DNA of 64,000 nt from Streptomyces hydrogenans (lineage in GTDB: Bacteria > Actinomycetota > Actinomycetes > Streptomycetales > Streptomycetaceae). Shown here one piece after another: positions 38,513-46,707 of the stretch. Every line of letters begins with the position of its first letter. Within the stretch, counting starts at the first letter, position 1. The notes below the pieces were generated by a model that was not told where the DNA came from, searched no databases, and saw only the letters and a program-made list of their open reading frames with translations. The translations under genes and the position numbers were made by a program. The stretch is from assembly GCF_014656075.1 (NCBI RefSeq), contig NZ_BNBS01000002.1, positions 105,517-169,516 on the forward strand, in the 5' to 3' direction.

Positions 38513-38527
38513 GTTGTATAGTACAAC
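38513..38527. promoter_or_regulatory. MarR-type operator in the divergent promoter
   Basis: GTTGTA-TAG-TACAAC, perfect 6-bp arms, 3-bp centre. A further half site AGTTGTA lies nearby at 38534-38540. It overlaps the expected promoters of both genes. Confidence 0.75.
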
Positions 38528-38571
38528 AGTTCTTTAGTTGTAAAAGCCAACGAATGTCTTCGGAGGTCACC

Positions 38572-39678
38572 GTGTCCAGCGGACCGAACCCCACAACCGG
38601 CGCCCTGCGGCACGTCCTCGGGCACCTCCTGACACCCCTGCTCATGTGCCTCGGCATGGGCCTCGCCTACCTCGGGGCCTTCCACGCCCCCGAGCCCCAC
38701 GACCTGCGCGTCGACATCGTCGGCTCCGGGCCCACCACCCAGGTCCTCGCCCAGACCCTCCAGGACGAGGCCGCCGGCGCCCTCGACGTCCGCACCGTCC
38801 CCGACCGCGCCACCGCCGCCACCGCCCTCGCGCGGCAGGACAGCTACGGCGCCTACATCCCCGGCGACCACCCCGAGCTCCTCGTCGCCTCCGCCTCCTC
38901 CGACACCAGCGCGATGGCCGTCGAGAAGGTCTTCACCCGGGTCGCCGCCGGCCAGGACGCCCCCCTGAAGGTCACCGACCTCGCCCCCACCGCCTCCGGC
39001 GACCCCACCGGCCAGGGCGTCTTCTTCCTGCTCGTCGCCGTCAGCATCGGCGCGTACGCCTCCGTCGCCGTCATCGGCGCCGCCGGAGCCGCCCTCCCCA
39101 TGCGCGTCCGCGCCCTGCTCGCCGCCGGCACGTCCCTCGTCGTCAGCCTCATCGGCACGCTCTTCGCCGGACCCGTCTTCCACCTCGTCGACCACGGACT
39201 CGCGGGCGTCTGGGCGCTCTCCTGGCTCTACGCCGCCGGCATCCTCCTCATCGGCATCGGCCTCCACACCTACCTCCGCCGCTGGACCACGCTCGGCGTG
39301 ATGGTCCTCTTCGTCATGCTCAACTTCACCAGCTCCGGCGGCATCTACCGCCCCGAGCTCCAGCCCGGCTTCTTCGGCTCCCTGCACGCCTTCTGGAACG
39401 GCGCCGGCCTCGTCGAAGGCATCCGCGGCCACGTCTACTTCGACGGCCACGGCCTCGGCGGCAACGTCCTCGTCCTCGTCCTCTGGTTCCTCGCGGGAGT
39501 CCTCCTCGTCACCCTCGCCGGCCGCACCGAGGCCCAGCGGACCGCCCTCGCCGCCGCCCGGACAGCCCCGTCCTCCACGCACGGGCAGCCGGAGGAGAAG
39601 ACGGCAGAGGCGGCGGACGAGGAGAGGGCGGCGGAGGAGGAGAGGGAAGAGGAGATGGAAGAGGCCGTGGCCGTCTGA
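38572..39678 (+). CDS. MarR-linked membrane protein (YhgE/Pip- or DUF3533-like)
   Basis: 368 aa from GTG 38572, with GGAGG 5 bp upstream; an in-frame ATG at 38554 is an alternative. One N-terminal helix (HLLTPLLMCLGMGLAYLGAF), then about 120 extracellular residues (LRVDIVGSGPTTQVLAQTLQ), then five or six helices (GQGVFFLLVAVSIGAYASVA; AGTSLVVSLIGTLFAGPVF). The C-terminal cytoplasmic tail is Glu-rich (EERAAEEEREEEMEEAVAV). The plan matches YhgE/Pip or DUF3533 permease-like proteins, often drug-related and MarR-controlled. Exact family uncertain. Confidence 0.8.
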   Translation: MSSGPNPTTGALRHVLGHLLTPLLMCLGMGLAYLGAFHAPEPHDLRVDIVGSGPTTQVLAQTLQDEAAGALDVRTVPDRATAATALARQDSYGAYIPGDHPELLVASASSDTSAMAVEKVFTRVAAGQDAPLKVTDLAPTASGDPTGQGVFFLLVAVSIGAYASVAVIGAAGAALPMRVRALLAAGTSLVVSLIGTLFAGPVFHLVDHGLAGVWALSWLYAAGILLIGIGLHTYLRRWTTLGVMVLFVMLNFTSSGGIYRPELQPGFFGSLHAFWNGAGLVEGIRGHVYFDGHGLGGNVLVLVLWFLAGVLLVTLAGRTEAQRTALAAARTAPSSTHGQPEEKTAEAADEERAAEEEREEEMEEAVAV

Positions 39679-39693
39679 CCAGGGGACAGGGAG

Positions 39694-39716
39694 TTGTCCA
39701 CAGGCCGTTGTCCACA
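39694..39716. promoter_or_regulatory. Two perfect DnaA boxes in tandem
   Basis: TTGTCCACA at 39694-39702 and 39708-39716, same orientation, 14 bp apart, between the membrane protein gene and the DUF2252 gene. Confidence 0.65.
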
Positions 39717-39806
39717 GGGGGAGACGGCCGATCAAGACCCGCTGTACCGTCAGGCCCGGAAGTCGTCGGACCCACCGTCCGGCCAGTCATCGGGGGAGGT
39801 CGTCCC

Positions 39807-41252
39807 ATGGACGAGATCCAGGCCGTCGTGCCCGGACAGCGTGGCGGAACGGACGGGGAGCGCATCCCGCACGTGCCCGGATTCGTACGGCGCGGCACCG
39901 CGGAGCACTCCCCCAGGGCGCTCGGCAAGCAGCTGCGCGCCACCGTCCCCCGCTCCTCCCACGCGGAGCTCACCCTCCCCGCCGACCGCCCCGACGCGGT
40001 CCGCGCCGTCGAGGAGTCCAGCCGCGGCCGGGTTCCCGAACTCACCCCCATCCGCGTCGGCCGCATGGCCGCGAATCCCTTCGCCTTCCTGCGCGGCTCC
40101 GCCGGCCTCATGGCCCACGACCTCGTCGGCACCCCCGTCACCGGCGTCGCCGCCCAGCTCTGCGGCGACGCCCACGCCGCCAACTTCGGTCTCTACGGCG
40201 ACGCCCGCGGCCGGCTCGTGATGGACCTCAACGACTTCGACGAGACCGTCGTCGGCCCCTGGGAGTGGGACCTCAAGAGGCTCGCCACCTCCCTCGTCCT
40301 CGCCGGACGCGTCGTCGGCGCCGACGAGGACACCTGCCGGGCCGCCGCCTTCGACACCGTCGGCGCCTACCGGCGCACCATGCGCCTTCTCGCCCGGCTC
40401 CCCGCCCTCGACGCCTGGAACGCGATACCCGACGAGGAACTCGTCTCCCACACCGACGCCCGCGACCTCCTCGGCACCCTGGAACGCGTCTCCGCCAAGG
40501 CTCGCAACAACACCAGCGCCCGGTTCGCCGCCCGCTCCACCGAGGAGGTCGCCGAGACCGAAGGCGGCGGACGCCGCTTCGTCGACGCGCCCCCGGTCCT
40601 GCGCCGGGTGCCCGACGCCGAGGCCGCGGCCGTCACCACCGCCCTCGGCGAGTACCTGGAGACCGTCTCCGAGGACCGCCGCCCGCTCCTCGCCCGGTAC
40701 ACCGTCCACGACGTCGCCTTCCGGGTCGTCGGTACCGGCAGCGTCGGCACCCGCTCCTACGTCGTCCTGCTCCTCGACCACCGCGGCGAACCGCTCGTCC
40801 TCCAGGTGAAGGAAGCCCGGCCGTCCGTGCTCGTGCCCCACCTGCCCGCCGCCGGGTTCACCGTCCCCGCCCCCGGCCACGAGGGCCGCCGCGTAGTCCT
40901 CGGCCAGAAGCGCATGCAGGTCGTCAGCGACATCCTGCTCGGCTGGACCACGGTCGAGGGGCGCCCCTTCCAGGTGCGCCAGTTCCGCAACCGAAAGGGC
41001 AGCGTCGACCCCGCCGCCCTCACCGCCGACCAGGTCGACGACTACGGCCGCATGACCGGCGCGCTCCTCGCCCGCGCCCACGCCCACAGCGCCGACCCGC
41101 GCCTCATAGCCGGCTACTGCGGCAAGAACGAGGAGTTCGACGAAGCCGTCGCCGCCTTCGCGGTCGCCTACGCCGACCGCACCACCGCCGACCACGCCGA
41201 CCTGCTCGCCGCCATCCGCACCGGGCGCATGGCGGCGGAACTCGGGGTCTGA
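39807..41252 (+). CDS. DUF2252 domain protein
   Basis: 481 aa with GGGGGAGG before the ATG. DUF2252 hallmarks: RIPHVPGFVRRGTAEHSPRA near the N-terminus, MAANPFAFLRGSAGLMAHDL, LCGDAHAANFGLYGDARGR with the likely catalytic His/Asp, DLNDFDETVVGPWEWDLKRL, and VQVKEARPSVL. The fold resembles aminoglycoside phosphotransferase-like kinases by its GDxHxxN pattern. Substrate unknown. Probably monocistronic: it ends at a hairpin region. Confidence 0.93.
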   Translation: MDEIQAVVPGQRGGTDGERIPHVPGFVRRGTAEHSPRALGKQLRATVPRSSHAELTLPADRPDAVRAVEESSRGRVPELTPIRVGRMAANPFAFLRGSAGLMAHDLVGTPVTGVAAQLCGDAHAANFGLYGDARGRLVMDLNDFDETVVGPWEWDLKRLATSLVLAGRVVGADEDTCRAAAFDTVGAYRRTMRLLARLPALDAWNAIPDEELVSHTDARDLLGTLERVSAKARNNTSARFAARSTEEVAETEGGGRRFVDAPPVLRRVPDAEAAAVTTALGEYLETVSEDRRPLLARYTVHDVAFRVVGTGSVGTRSYVVLLLDHRGEPLVLQVKEARPSVLVPHLPAAGFTVPAPGHEGRRVVLGQKRMQVVSDILLGWTTVEGRPFQVRQFRNRKGSVDPAALTADQVDDYGRMTGALLARAHAHSADPRLIAGYCGKNEEFDEAVAAFAVAYADRTTADHADLLAAIRTGRMAAELGV

Positions 41253-41256
41253 CGAC

Positions 41257-41303
41257 GGGCCCGGGCGGCGGTGGGCCCGGGCGGCGGTGGCCCGGGCGGC
41301 GGT
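41257..41303. repeat. 16-bp tandem repeat x3
   Basis: GGGCCCGGGCGGCGGT at 41257-41272 and 41273-41288, then a copy short of one G at 41289-41303. It starts directly after the DUF2252 stop. Confidence 0.85.
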
Positions 41304-41349
41304 GGGCTGGGCGGGAGCGAGCGTCGGCCTGCCGTGCGACACGACGAAA

Positions 41350-41392
41350 ACCGGGGGAGGGGGAGGGGAGGGAGGGGGGAGGGGCCCCCGGT
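41350..41392 (+). terminator. Hairpin with a G-tract loop after the DUF2252 gene
   Basis: 8-bp stem ACCGGGGG / CCCCCGGT (41350-41357 with 41385-41392). The 27-nt loop is only A and G, with at least five runs of three or more G, so it could form a G-quadruplex. Possible terminator of an unusual kind. Confidence 0.5.
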
Positions 41393-41440
41393 GAGGACCT
41401 AGGCTTGAGGGGTCGGGCCGGAACGAGGACGTGGGCGGGC

Positions 41441-42391
41441 GTGAACGTGAGCGAGGACCAGCACCAGGGCCAGGAGCCGGAGCGGGTGGAGGCCCCGGAG
41501 CCGGGGACCGGGACCGGGTCGGCGGCGGAGTCCGGGGCGGCTACCGAGGCAGATACGGCGACCACGAGCGCTGCCGAGTCCGATGCCGCGGCCGGAGACG
41601 GAGCGGTCGGTGGGGACGAGCGGCCCGAGGCTCGGTTGGAGCGGGCTGTGCGGGTGGCCGAGCAGGCGTTGATCGAGTTCGAGATCGCCGTGGAGACCTT
41701 CCGGGTCGAGGTGGAGAACTTCTCGCGCCTGCACCACCAGAAGCTGGGGCCGATGTACGCGCGGCTCGACGAGCTGGACGCGTCGATCGCGGAGGCGCGG
41801 GCCGAGAAGAGCGGTGACCCGGAGGACCTGCGGCGGGCCCAGGAGGCGCGGGCCGCGGTGCTGCCGCTGCCCGGGGTCGAGGCGCTCTTCGACGACTGGA
41901 TCGACTCCGACGGGCTCTCGCCGGAGGCCGCCGCGATGCTGACCGAGCGGCCGGTGCGGCCGCCGCAGCGGGTGCGGCCCAGCGAGGAGGTCCGCCGGCT
42001 CTATCGTGAGCTGGCCCGCAAGGTCCACCCGGACCTGGCGCGCGAGGACGACGAGCGGCAGCGGCGGGAGGAGTTCCTCACCCGGGTGAACGCCGCCTAC
42101 GCGCGGGGCGACGAGACGGCGCTGCGGGAGCTCGCCGACGAGTGGGAGGCGGGCCCGGTGCCGGCCGAGGAGCGGCTCAGCGAGAGCGAGGAGCTGTACG
42201 CCCGGCTGGAGTGGCTGGCGCAGCGCAAGGACCTGCTGTCGACGCTGGCGCGGGAGCTGGAGGACAGTGCCATCGGCTCGATGCTGCGGCTGGCCCCGGA
42301 GGACCCGGACCGGCTCCTGGAGGAGATCGCCGAGCAGCTCCGCGGGCAGGTGTCCGAGCGAGAGGCCGAGCTGGCCACGCTGGTGCAGTAG
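41441..42391 (+). CDS. J-domain-like protein
   Basis: 316 aa from GTG 41441 (GTG 41447 is an alternative). A low-complexity Glu/Ala/Thr/Gly N-terminus (about 1-60) precedes a coiled coil (RVAEQALIEFEIAVETFRVE, FSRLHHQKLGPMYARLDELD). The J domain is at about 180-235: YRELARKVHPDLAREDDERQ with the His196-Pro-Asp motif, then FLTRVNAAYARGDETAL. C-terminal helices contain RLEWLAQRKDLLSTLARELE. Probably a DnaK cochaperone or a scaffold. The rhodanese gene follows after 51 bp. Confidence 0.85.
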   Translation: MNVSEDQHQGQEPERVEAPEPGTGTGSAAESGAATEADTATTSAAESDAAAGDGAVGGDERPEARLERAVRVAEQALIEFEIAVETFRVEVENFSRLHHQKLGPMYARLDELDASIAEARAEKSGDPEDLRRAQEARAAVLPLPGVEALFDDWIDSDGLSPEAAAMLTERPVRPPQRVRPSEEVRRLYRELARKVHPDLAREDDERQRREEFLTRVNAAYARGDETALRELADEWEAGPVPAEERLSESEELYARLEWLAQRKDLLSTLARELEDSAIGSMLRLAPEDPDRLLEEIAEQLRGQVSEREAELATLVQ

Positions 42392-42442
42392 GTTTTTCCA
42401 GGTCGAGGCGGTTGACGCCGTACAGGAGAGAAGGTCGTTCCC

Positions 42443-42784
42443 ATGAGTTTCGCCCCGCTGCCGTCGGTGCCCGCCGCGTCCGTCCCCGCCGATGCCCTCG
42501 TGCTCGACGTGCGGGAGGACGACGAGTGGGCGGCCGGGCGGGTCGAGGGCGCGGTGCACGTGCCCATGAGCGACTTCGTGGCGCGGTTCGCGGAGGTCGG
42601 CGAGGTGCTCGCCGAGCACGGTCGCGCCTATGTGATGTGCCGGGTGGGCGGCCGGTCGGCGCAGGTCACGCAGTACCTGGTGCAGCAGGGCTACGACGCG
42701 GTGAACGTGGACGGCGGGATGATGGCCTGGGAGGGCGCCGGGCGGCCCGTGGTCGCGGACAACGGGCCGGGGTTCGTCGCCTGA
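42443..42784 (+). CDS. Rhodanese-like domain protein
   Basis: 113 aa, a single rhodanese domain. Catalytic Cys66 is in VMCRVGGRS, and the family motifs LVLDVREDDEWAAGRVEGAVH and VNVDGGMMAWEGAGRP are intact. Transfers sulfur or handles persulfide; the acceptor is unknown. AGGAGAG precedes the ATG. Convergent with the acyl-CoA dehydrogenase gene, 16 bp apart. Confidence 0.95.
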   Translation: MSFAPLPSVPAASVPADALVLDVREDDEWAAGRVEGAVHVPMSDFVARFAEVGEVLAEHGRAYVMCRVGGRSAQVTQYLVQQGYDAVNVDGGMMAWEGAGRPVVADNGPGFVA

Positions 42785-42800
42785 GCCGTACCGCTCCGGG

Positions 42801-43934
42801 TCAGTCCAGGGGGTGGGCGGCGATGAGGTCGCCCAGGGTCTCCTCGTGGGCGGCGGCCGGGCCGAGGGAGAGTTCGAGGTACTTGGCCCAGGCGTGGTAG
42901 CGGTGCAGCGGGTAGTCGGTGTCGGCGCCGAAGCCGCCGTGCAGGTGCTGGGCGGTCTGGACGACCCGGCGGACGCCCTCCGACGCCCAGATCTTGGCGA
43001 CGGCGAGGTCCGCTTCGGCGGGCAGGGCCGCGTCGGCTCCGGTGGAGACGCGCCAGGCGGCCTGCCACAGGGTGGCCTCCATCGCGCGCAGGTCGATGTA
43101 GCGGTCGGCGGCCTGGACGGCTACGGCCTGGAAGGTGGCCACGGGGTGGCCGAACTGTTCGCGCTTGCCGGTGTACTGGCTGGTCAGGGCGAGGACCTGC
43201 TCGCCGAGGCCGAGGGCGAGCGCGCAGGTGCCGGTGGTGAGCAGGGCGCGCAGCGCCGGCCAGGCGTCGGCGGAGTCGAGGACGCGGTCGGCGGGGAGGC
43301 GTACGGCGTCGAGCCGTAGCCGGGCGAGGCGCTCGCCGTGGGTTCCGTACTGGGCGTCGAGGGCGAGCCCCTCGTGGTCGCGGGGGAGCAGGGCGAGGAC
43401 CGTGCGGCCGTCGGTGGTGTGGGCGGGGACGGCGGTCAGGTCGGCGTGGTGGGCCCACGGGACGTGGTCGGTGGTGCCGTCGAGGATCCAGTGGGTGCCG
43501 TCGTGGCGGGCGGTGACGGCCCGCTCGGCGGGTTCGTGGCCGGTGGTGCCGTGGGCGGCGGCGGTGAGGACCAGTCGTCCCGCGCTGACGTCGGGCAGGA
43601 GCGCGGCGGCGGTGTCGGCCGGGGCGTGGTGCTGGAGGACGTGGGCGACGGCGGCGGTCTCCAGGAGGGGGACGCGGGCCAGGACCCGGGCGGACTCGCG
43701 CAGGACGAGGCAGAGGGCGACGGCGTCGAGGTCGGTGCCGCCGTGTTCCGGGGCGACGAGGAGTCCGAGGAGGTCGGTGGCGGCGAGCCGCTTCCACAGG
43801 GGCCGGTCGAGGTCGTCGGCGACGGCGGTCGGGGTGAGGGCGGGGCTGGGTACGGCGTCGGGCGCGACGTCGGCGAAGACGGTCCGGGCCGTCTCCGCGG
43901 CGGCCTGCTGCTCCTCGGTGAACGTGAAGTCCAT
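42801..43934 (-). CDS. Acyl-CoA dehydrogenase family protein
   Basis: 377 aa from ATG 43934; GGAAGGACAGGG upstream. N-terminal helical domain (FTFTEEQQAAAETARTVFAD), middle domain with HWILDGTTDHVPWA and GEQVLALTSQYTGKREQFGH, and C-terminal helical domain with RVVQTAQHLHGGFGADTDYP. That last His-Gly-Gly-Phe-Gly motif is typical of the flavin-linked family. Middle-domain length is short and low in the usual aromatic-rich segment, so it may be the non-canonical half of a heteromeric FadE pair. A KstR-like palindrome lies upstream. Substrate unknown. Confidence 0.85.
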   Translation of the reverse strand: MDFTFTEEQQAAAETARTVFADVAPDAVPSPALTPTAVADDLDRPLWKRLAATDLLGLLVAPEHGGTDLDAVALCLVLRESARVLARVPLLETAAVAHVLQHHAPADTAAALLPDVSAGRLVLTAAAHGTTGHEPAERAVTARHDGTHWILDGTTDHVPWAHHADLTAVPAHTTDGRTVLALLPRDHEGLALDAQYGTHGERLARLRLDAVRLPADRVLDSADAWPALRALLTTGTCALALGLGEQVLALTSQYTGKREQFGHPVATFQAVAVQAADRYIDLRAMEATLWQAAWRVSTGADAALPAEADLAVAKIWASEGVRRVVQTAQHLHGGFGADTDYPLHRYHAWAKYLELSLGPAAAHEETLGDLIAAHPLD

Positions 43935-44009
43935 GGCCCTGTCCTTCCGTTGCTGTCCGTTGCTGCTCGGCGGCCCGTCAGGCAGCACTGTGCTGACGGG
44001 CCGTCAAGA

Positions 44010-44023
44010 TAGAACAGGTTCTA
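44010..44023. promoter_or_regulatory. KstR-type operator upstream of the acyl-CoA dehydrogenase gene
   Basis: TAGAAC-AG-GTTCTA, perfect 6-bp arms with a 2-bp centre. Fits the mycobacterial KstR motif TNNAACNNGTTNNA (TetR family, sterol and lipid catabolism). 76 bp before the start codon. Confidence 0.65.
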
Positions 44024-44040
44024 GCGGAAGGGAATGGCGA

Positions 44041-44108
44041 CGGCCAGCCGAGTGGGCCGGCCAGCCGAGTGGGCCGGCCGGCCGAGTGGGTGGGCCGGCC
44101 GGGTGGGC
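44041..44108. repeat. 17-bp tandem repeat x4 behind paaE
   Basis: CGGCCAGCCGAGTGGGC at 44041 and 44058 (identical), CGGCCGGCCGAGTGGGT at 44075, GGGCCGGCCGGGTGGGC at 44092. It abuts the paaE stop. The GGCCGGCC elements can pair with each other and may end transcription. Confidence 0.85.
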
Positions 44109-45170
44109 TCAGCGGTCGAAGTCCAGCTCCACGTCGGGGGTGGCCGGGTGGGACTGGCAGGCCAGGACGTAGCCGGCGTCGGTCTCCTCCGGTTCGAGGG
44201 CGAAGTTGCGGTCCATGCGGACCTCGCCGCCGACGACGAAGGCCCGGCAGGTGCCGCAGACCCCGCCCTTGCAGGCGTACGGGGCGTCGGCGCGGGCGCG
44301 CAGGACGGTGTCGAGGAGGGATTCGCCGCGCTCGACGGGCCAGGTGCCGGAGCGGCCGTGGAGGGTGGCCGTGAGGGTGGCGTGGGCCGGGGTGTCGGCG
44401 GTGGGGACGGGCGCGGGGCCCGAGCCGTCGTCGACGTGGAAGATCTCCTGGTGGACGCGGGCGCGGTCGACACCGAGGTCGCGCAGGGCCCGTTCGGCGC
44501 CCTGGACGAGGCCGTAGGGGCCGCAGAGGAACCAGCCGTCGATGGTGCCGACGGGCAGCAGGGCGGGCAGGAGGGCGGTGAGCCGTTCCTCGTCGAGGCG
44601 GCCGGAGGGGAGGCCGGCCTGCTGCTCCTCGCGGGAGAGGACGGTGACGAGCTGGAAGCGGTCCGGGTGGCGGTCCTTCAGGTCGGCGACCTCGTCGAGG
44701 AACATCGTGGAGGCGGCGGTGCGGTCGCTGCGGATCAGGCAGAACCGGGCCTCGGGCGCGCGGTCGAGGAGGGTGGCGGCCATGGAGAGCACCGGGGTGA
44801 TGCCGCTGCCGCCGGCGACGGCGGCGAAGTGTCCGGGACGCGGGTCGAGGACGAACCGGCCGGTGGGGGCCATGACGTCGACGGTGTGGCCGGGGGTGAG
44901 TTCCTTGAGGGCCCAGGTGGAGAAGGCGCCGCCGTCGACGAGGCGGATGCCGACGCGGAGTTCGGGCCGCTCGCCGGCCGGGGTGGCGGGGGAGCAGATC
45001 GAGTAGGTGCGGCGGATCTCCTGGCCGGACTCGTCGGTGCGGCGCAGGGCGAGGTGCTGGCCGGGGCGGTGCCGGAAGGTCTCGTGGAGTGCGTCGGGGA
45101 CGTCGAAGGTGACGGCCACGGAGTCGTCGGTGAGCCGCTCGACCCTGCTCACCGGGAGCGGGTGGAACAT
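44109..45170 (-). CDS. paaE: Phenylacetyl-CoA epoxidase reductase component PaaE
   Basis: 353 aa. Ferredoxin reductase-like: FAD-binding RRTYSICSPA, NAD-binding GGSGITPVLSMAATLL and GWFLCGPYGLVQGA. The C-terminal 2Fe-2S ferredoxin domain has Cys300, Cys305, Cys308 and Cys338 (CKGGVCGTC and ACQSHP). It passes electrons from NAD(P)H to the PaaA-PaaC diiron oxygenase. The start ATG directly abuts the paaD stop, so translation is coupled. Last gene of the paaABCDE operon. Confidence 0.96.
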   Translation of the reverse strand: MFHPLPVSRVERLTDDSVAVTFDVPDALHETFRHRPGQHLALRRTDESGQEIRRTYSICSPATPAGERPELRVGIRLVDGGAFSTWALKELTPGHTVDVMAPTGRFVLDPRPGHFAAVAGGSGITPVLSMAATLLDRAPEARFCLIRSDRTAASTMFLDEVADLKDRHPDRFQLVTVLSREEQQAGLPSGRLDEERLTALLPALLPVGTIDGWFLCGPYGLVQGAERALRDLGVDRARVHQEIFHVDDGSGPAPVPTADTPAHATLTATLHGRSGTWPVERGESLLDTVLRARADAPYACKGGVCGTCRAFVVGGEVRMDRNFALEPEETDAGYVLACQSHPATPDVELDFDR

Positions 45171-45674
45171 CTAGAGCTCCTTGAAGTGGTCGAAGGGCTC
45201 GCGGCAGGCGGTGCAGCGGCGCAGGGCCTTGCATGCGGTGGAGGAGAAGCGGCTGAGGAGTTCGGTGTCCGTGGAGCCGCAGTGGGGGCAGCGGATGGCC
45301 AGGGTGAGGGAGACGGGTCCGCCGGCGGGGCCCTGGGGGCGGGGCGGGGCGATGCCGAACTCGCTGAGTTTGCGGCGGCCCTCCTCGCTGATGTCGTCGG
45401 TGGTCCAGGCGGGGGCGAGGACGGTGACGACGGTGACGTCGGGTATGCCGTGCCCGTGGAGGGCTTGCTCGATGTCGGTGGACATCGTCTCCACGGCGGG
45501 GCAGCCGGTGTAGGTGGGGGTGAGGGTGACCTCGACGCGGCCGGGTCCGGTGAGGTGGACGCCGCGGAGCACGCCGAGTTCGGCGAGGGTGAGGACGGGC
45601 AGCTCGGGGTCGGGGACGGCGCCGGCGATCCGGGCCAGCTCCGCCTCCAGGGGGGTGGTGGTGCCGGTCACCAT
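45171..45674 (-). CDS. paaD: Phenylacetyl-CoA epoxidase maturation protein PaaD
   Basis: 167 aa from ATG 45674, overlapping the paaC stop by 7 bp. MIP18/SufT-like domain with VPDPELPVLTLAELGVLRGV, TPTYTGCPAVETM and a zinc-like C-terminus (IRCPHCGSTDT, RRCTACREPFDHF). Thought to assist iron-sulfur or diiron assembly of the complex. Confidence 0.95.
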   Translation of the reverse strand: MVTGTTTPLEAELARIAGAVPDPELPVLTLAELGVLRGVHLTGPGRVEVTLTPTYTGCPAVETMSTDIEQALHGHGIPDVTVVTVLAPAWTTDDISEEGRRKLSEFGIAPPRPQGPAGGPVSLTLAIRCPHCGSTDTELLSRFSSTACKALRRCTACREPFDHFKEL

Positions 45675-46423
45675 GTCGCCCCCGGGTGGCTGCGGTGGAG
45701 GTGCTGCATCTCGGCGAGCAGCCGGCCGAAGTGCTCGGTGTGCAGGCCCTGGCGGCCGGCTCCGGCGCGCCAGGCGCCGGTGCGGGAGCCGCTGGGCACG
45801 GGGAGGCCGGCGCGGGTGAGGACCGCGGTGACGGAGTCCAGCCAGGCCGCTTCGAGGGCGGTGGTGTCGAGGCCGAGGCCGTCGAGGGGCTGGAAGAGTT
45901 CGCCGGTGTACCGCCAGAGGGCCTCGCAGGCCGTCCGCATGCGGCGGTGGCTCTCCTCGGTGCCGTCGCCGAGGCGGAGGGTCCAGTGCTCGGCGTGGTC
46001 CTGGTGGTAGGCCACTTCCTTGACGGCCTTGGCGGCGAGGCCGGCCAGCGGGGTGTCGCCTGCGGCCAGCGCGGCGTAGAGGAGCCGCTGGTAGGTGGAG
46101 AAGTACAGCTGGCGGGCGATGGTGTGGGCGAAGTCGCCGTTGGGCTGCTCGACCAGCTGGACGTTGCGGAAGGCGCGCTCCTCGCGGAGGAAGGCGAGTT
46201 CGTCCTCGTCGCCGGCGAGGGAGAGCAGGACGCGGGCCTGGCCGAGGAGGTCGAGCGCGATGTTGGCGAGGGCGACCTCCTCCTCCAGGACGGGGGCGTT
46301 TCCGGCCCACTCCCCCAGGCGCTGGGCGAGGACGAGGGCGTCGTCGCCGAGGGCGAGGGCGGCGGAGGTGAGCGCCGGGTCGGTGGCCGTGGCGGTGCCG
46401 GCGGTGGTGTCGGTGGTGGTCAC
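45668..46423 (-). CDS. paaC: Phenylacetyl-CoA epoxidase subunit PaaC
   Basis: 251 aa from GTG 46423, overlapping the paaB stop by 4 bp. Non-catalytic ferritin-like partner of PaaA: ALVLAQRLGEWAGNAPVLEE, ANIALDLLGQARVLL, KEVAYHQDHAEHWTLRLGDG and LQHLHRSHPG-like end (MQHLHRSHPGATW). Structural subunit of the epoxidase. Confidence 0.95.
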   Translation of the reverse strand: MTTTDTTAGTATATDPALTSAALALGDDALVLAQRLGEWAGNAPVLEEEVALANIALDLLGQARVLLSLAGDEDELAFLREERAFRNVQLVEQPNGDFAHTIARQLYFSTYQRLLYAALAAGDTPLAGLAAKAVKEVAYHQDHAEHWTLRLGDGTEESHRRMRTACEALWRYTGELFQPLDGLGLDTTALEAAWLDSVTAVLTRAGLPVPSGSRTGAWRAGAGRQGLHTEHFGRLLAEMQHLHRSHPGATW

Positions 46424-46707
46424 AGGTGCTTCACCCCCTCCGGGATCTCGTAGAAGGTCGGGTGCCGGTAGGGCTTGTCGGCGGCCGGCTCGAAGAAGGG
46501 GTCCTTCTCGTCCGGGGAGGAGGCGGTGATGGAGGCGGAGGGGACGACCCAGAGGGAGACGCCCTCCATTCGGCGGGTGTAGAGGTCCCGGGCGTTGCGC
46601 AGGGCCATCTCCGCGTCGGGGGCGTGGAGGCTGCCGGCGTGGGTGTGGGAGAGCCCTCGGCGGGAGCGCACGAACACCTCCCACAGGGGCCAAGTGTCGC
46701 TGCTCAT
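46420..46707 (-). CDS. paaB: Phenylacetyl-CoA epoxidase subunit PaaB
   Basis: 95 aa from ATG 46707. Small subunit that links the PaaA-PaaC dimers: [36 protein letters not shown] and then [12 protein letters not shown]. Ends with [14 protein letters not shown]. Overlaps paaA by 4 bp and paaC by 4 bp. Confidence 0.96.
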   Translation of the reverse strand: MSSDTWPLWEVFVRSRRGLSHTHAGSLHAPDAEMALRNARDLYTRRMEGVSLWVVPSASITASSPDEKDPFFEPAADKPYRHPTFYEIPEGVKHL

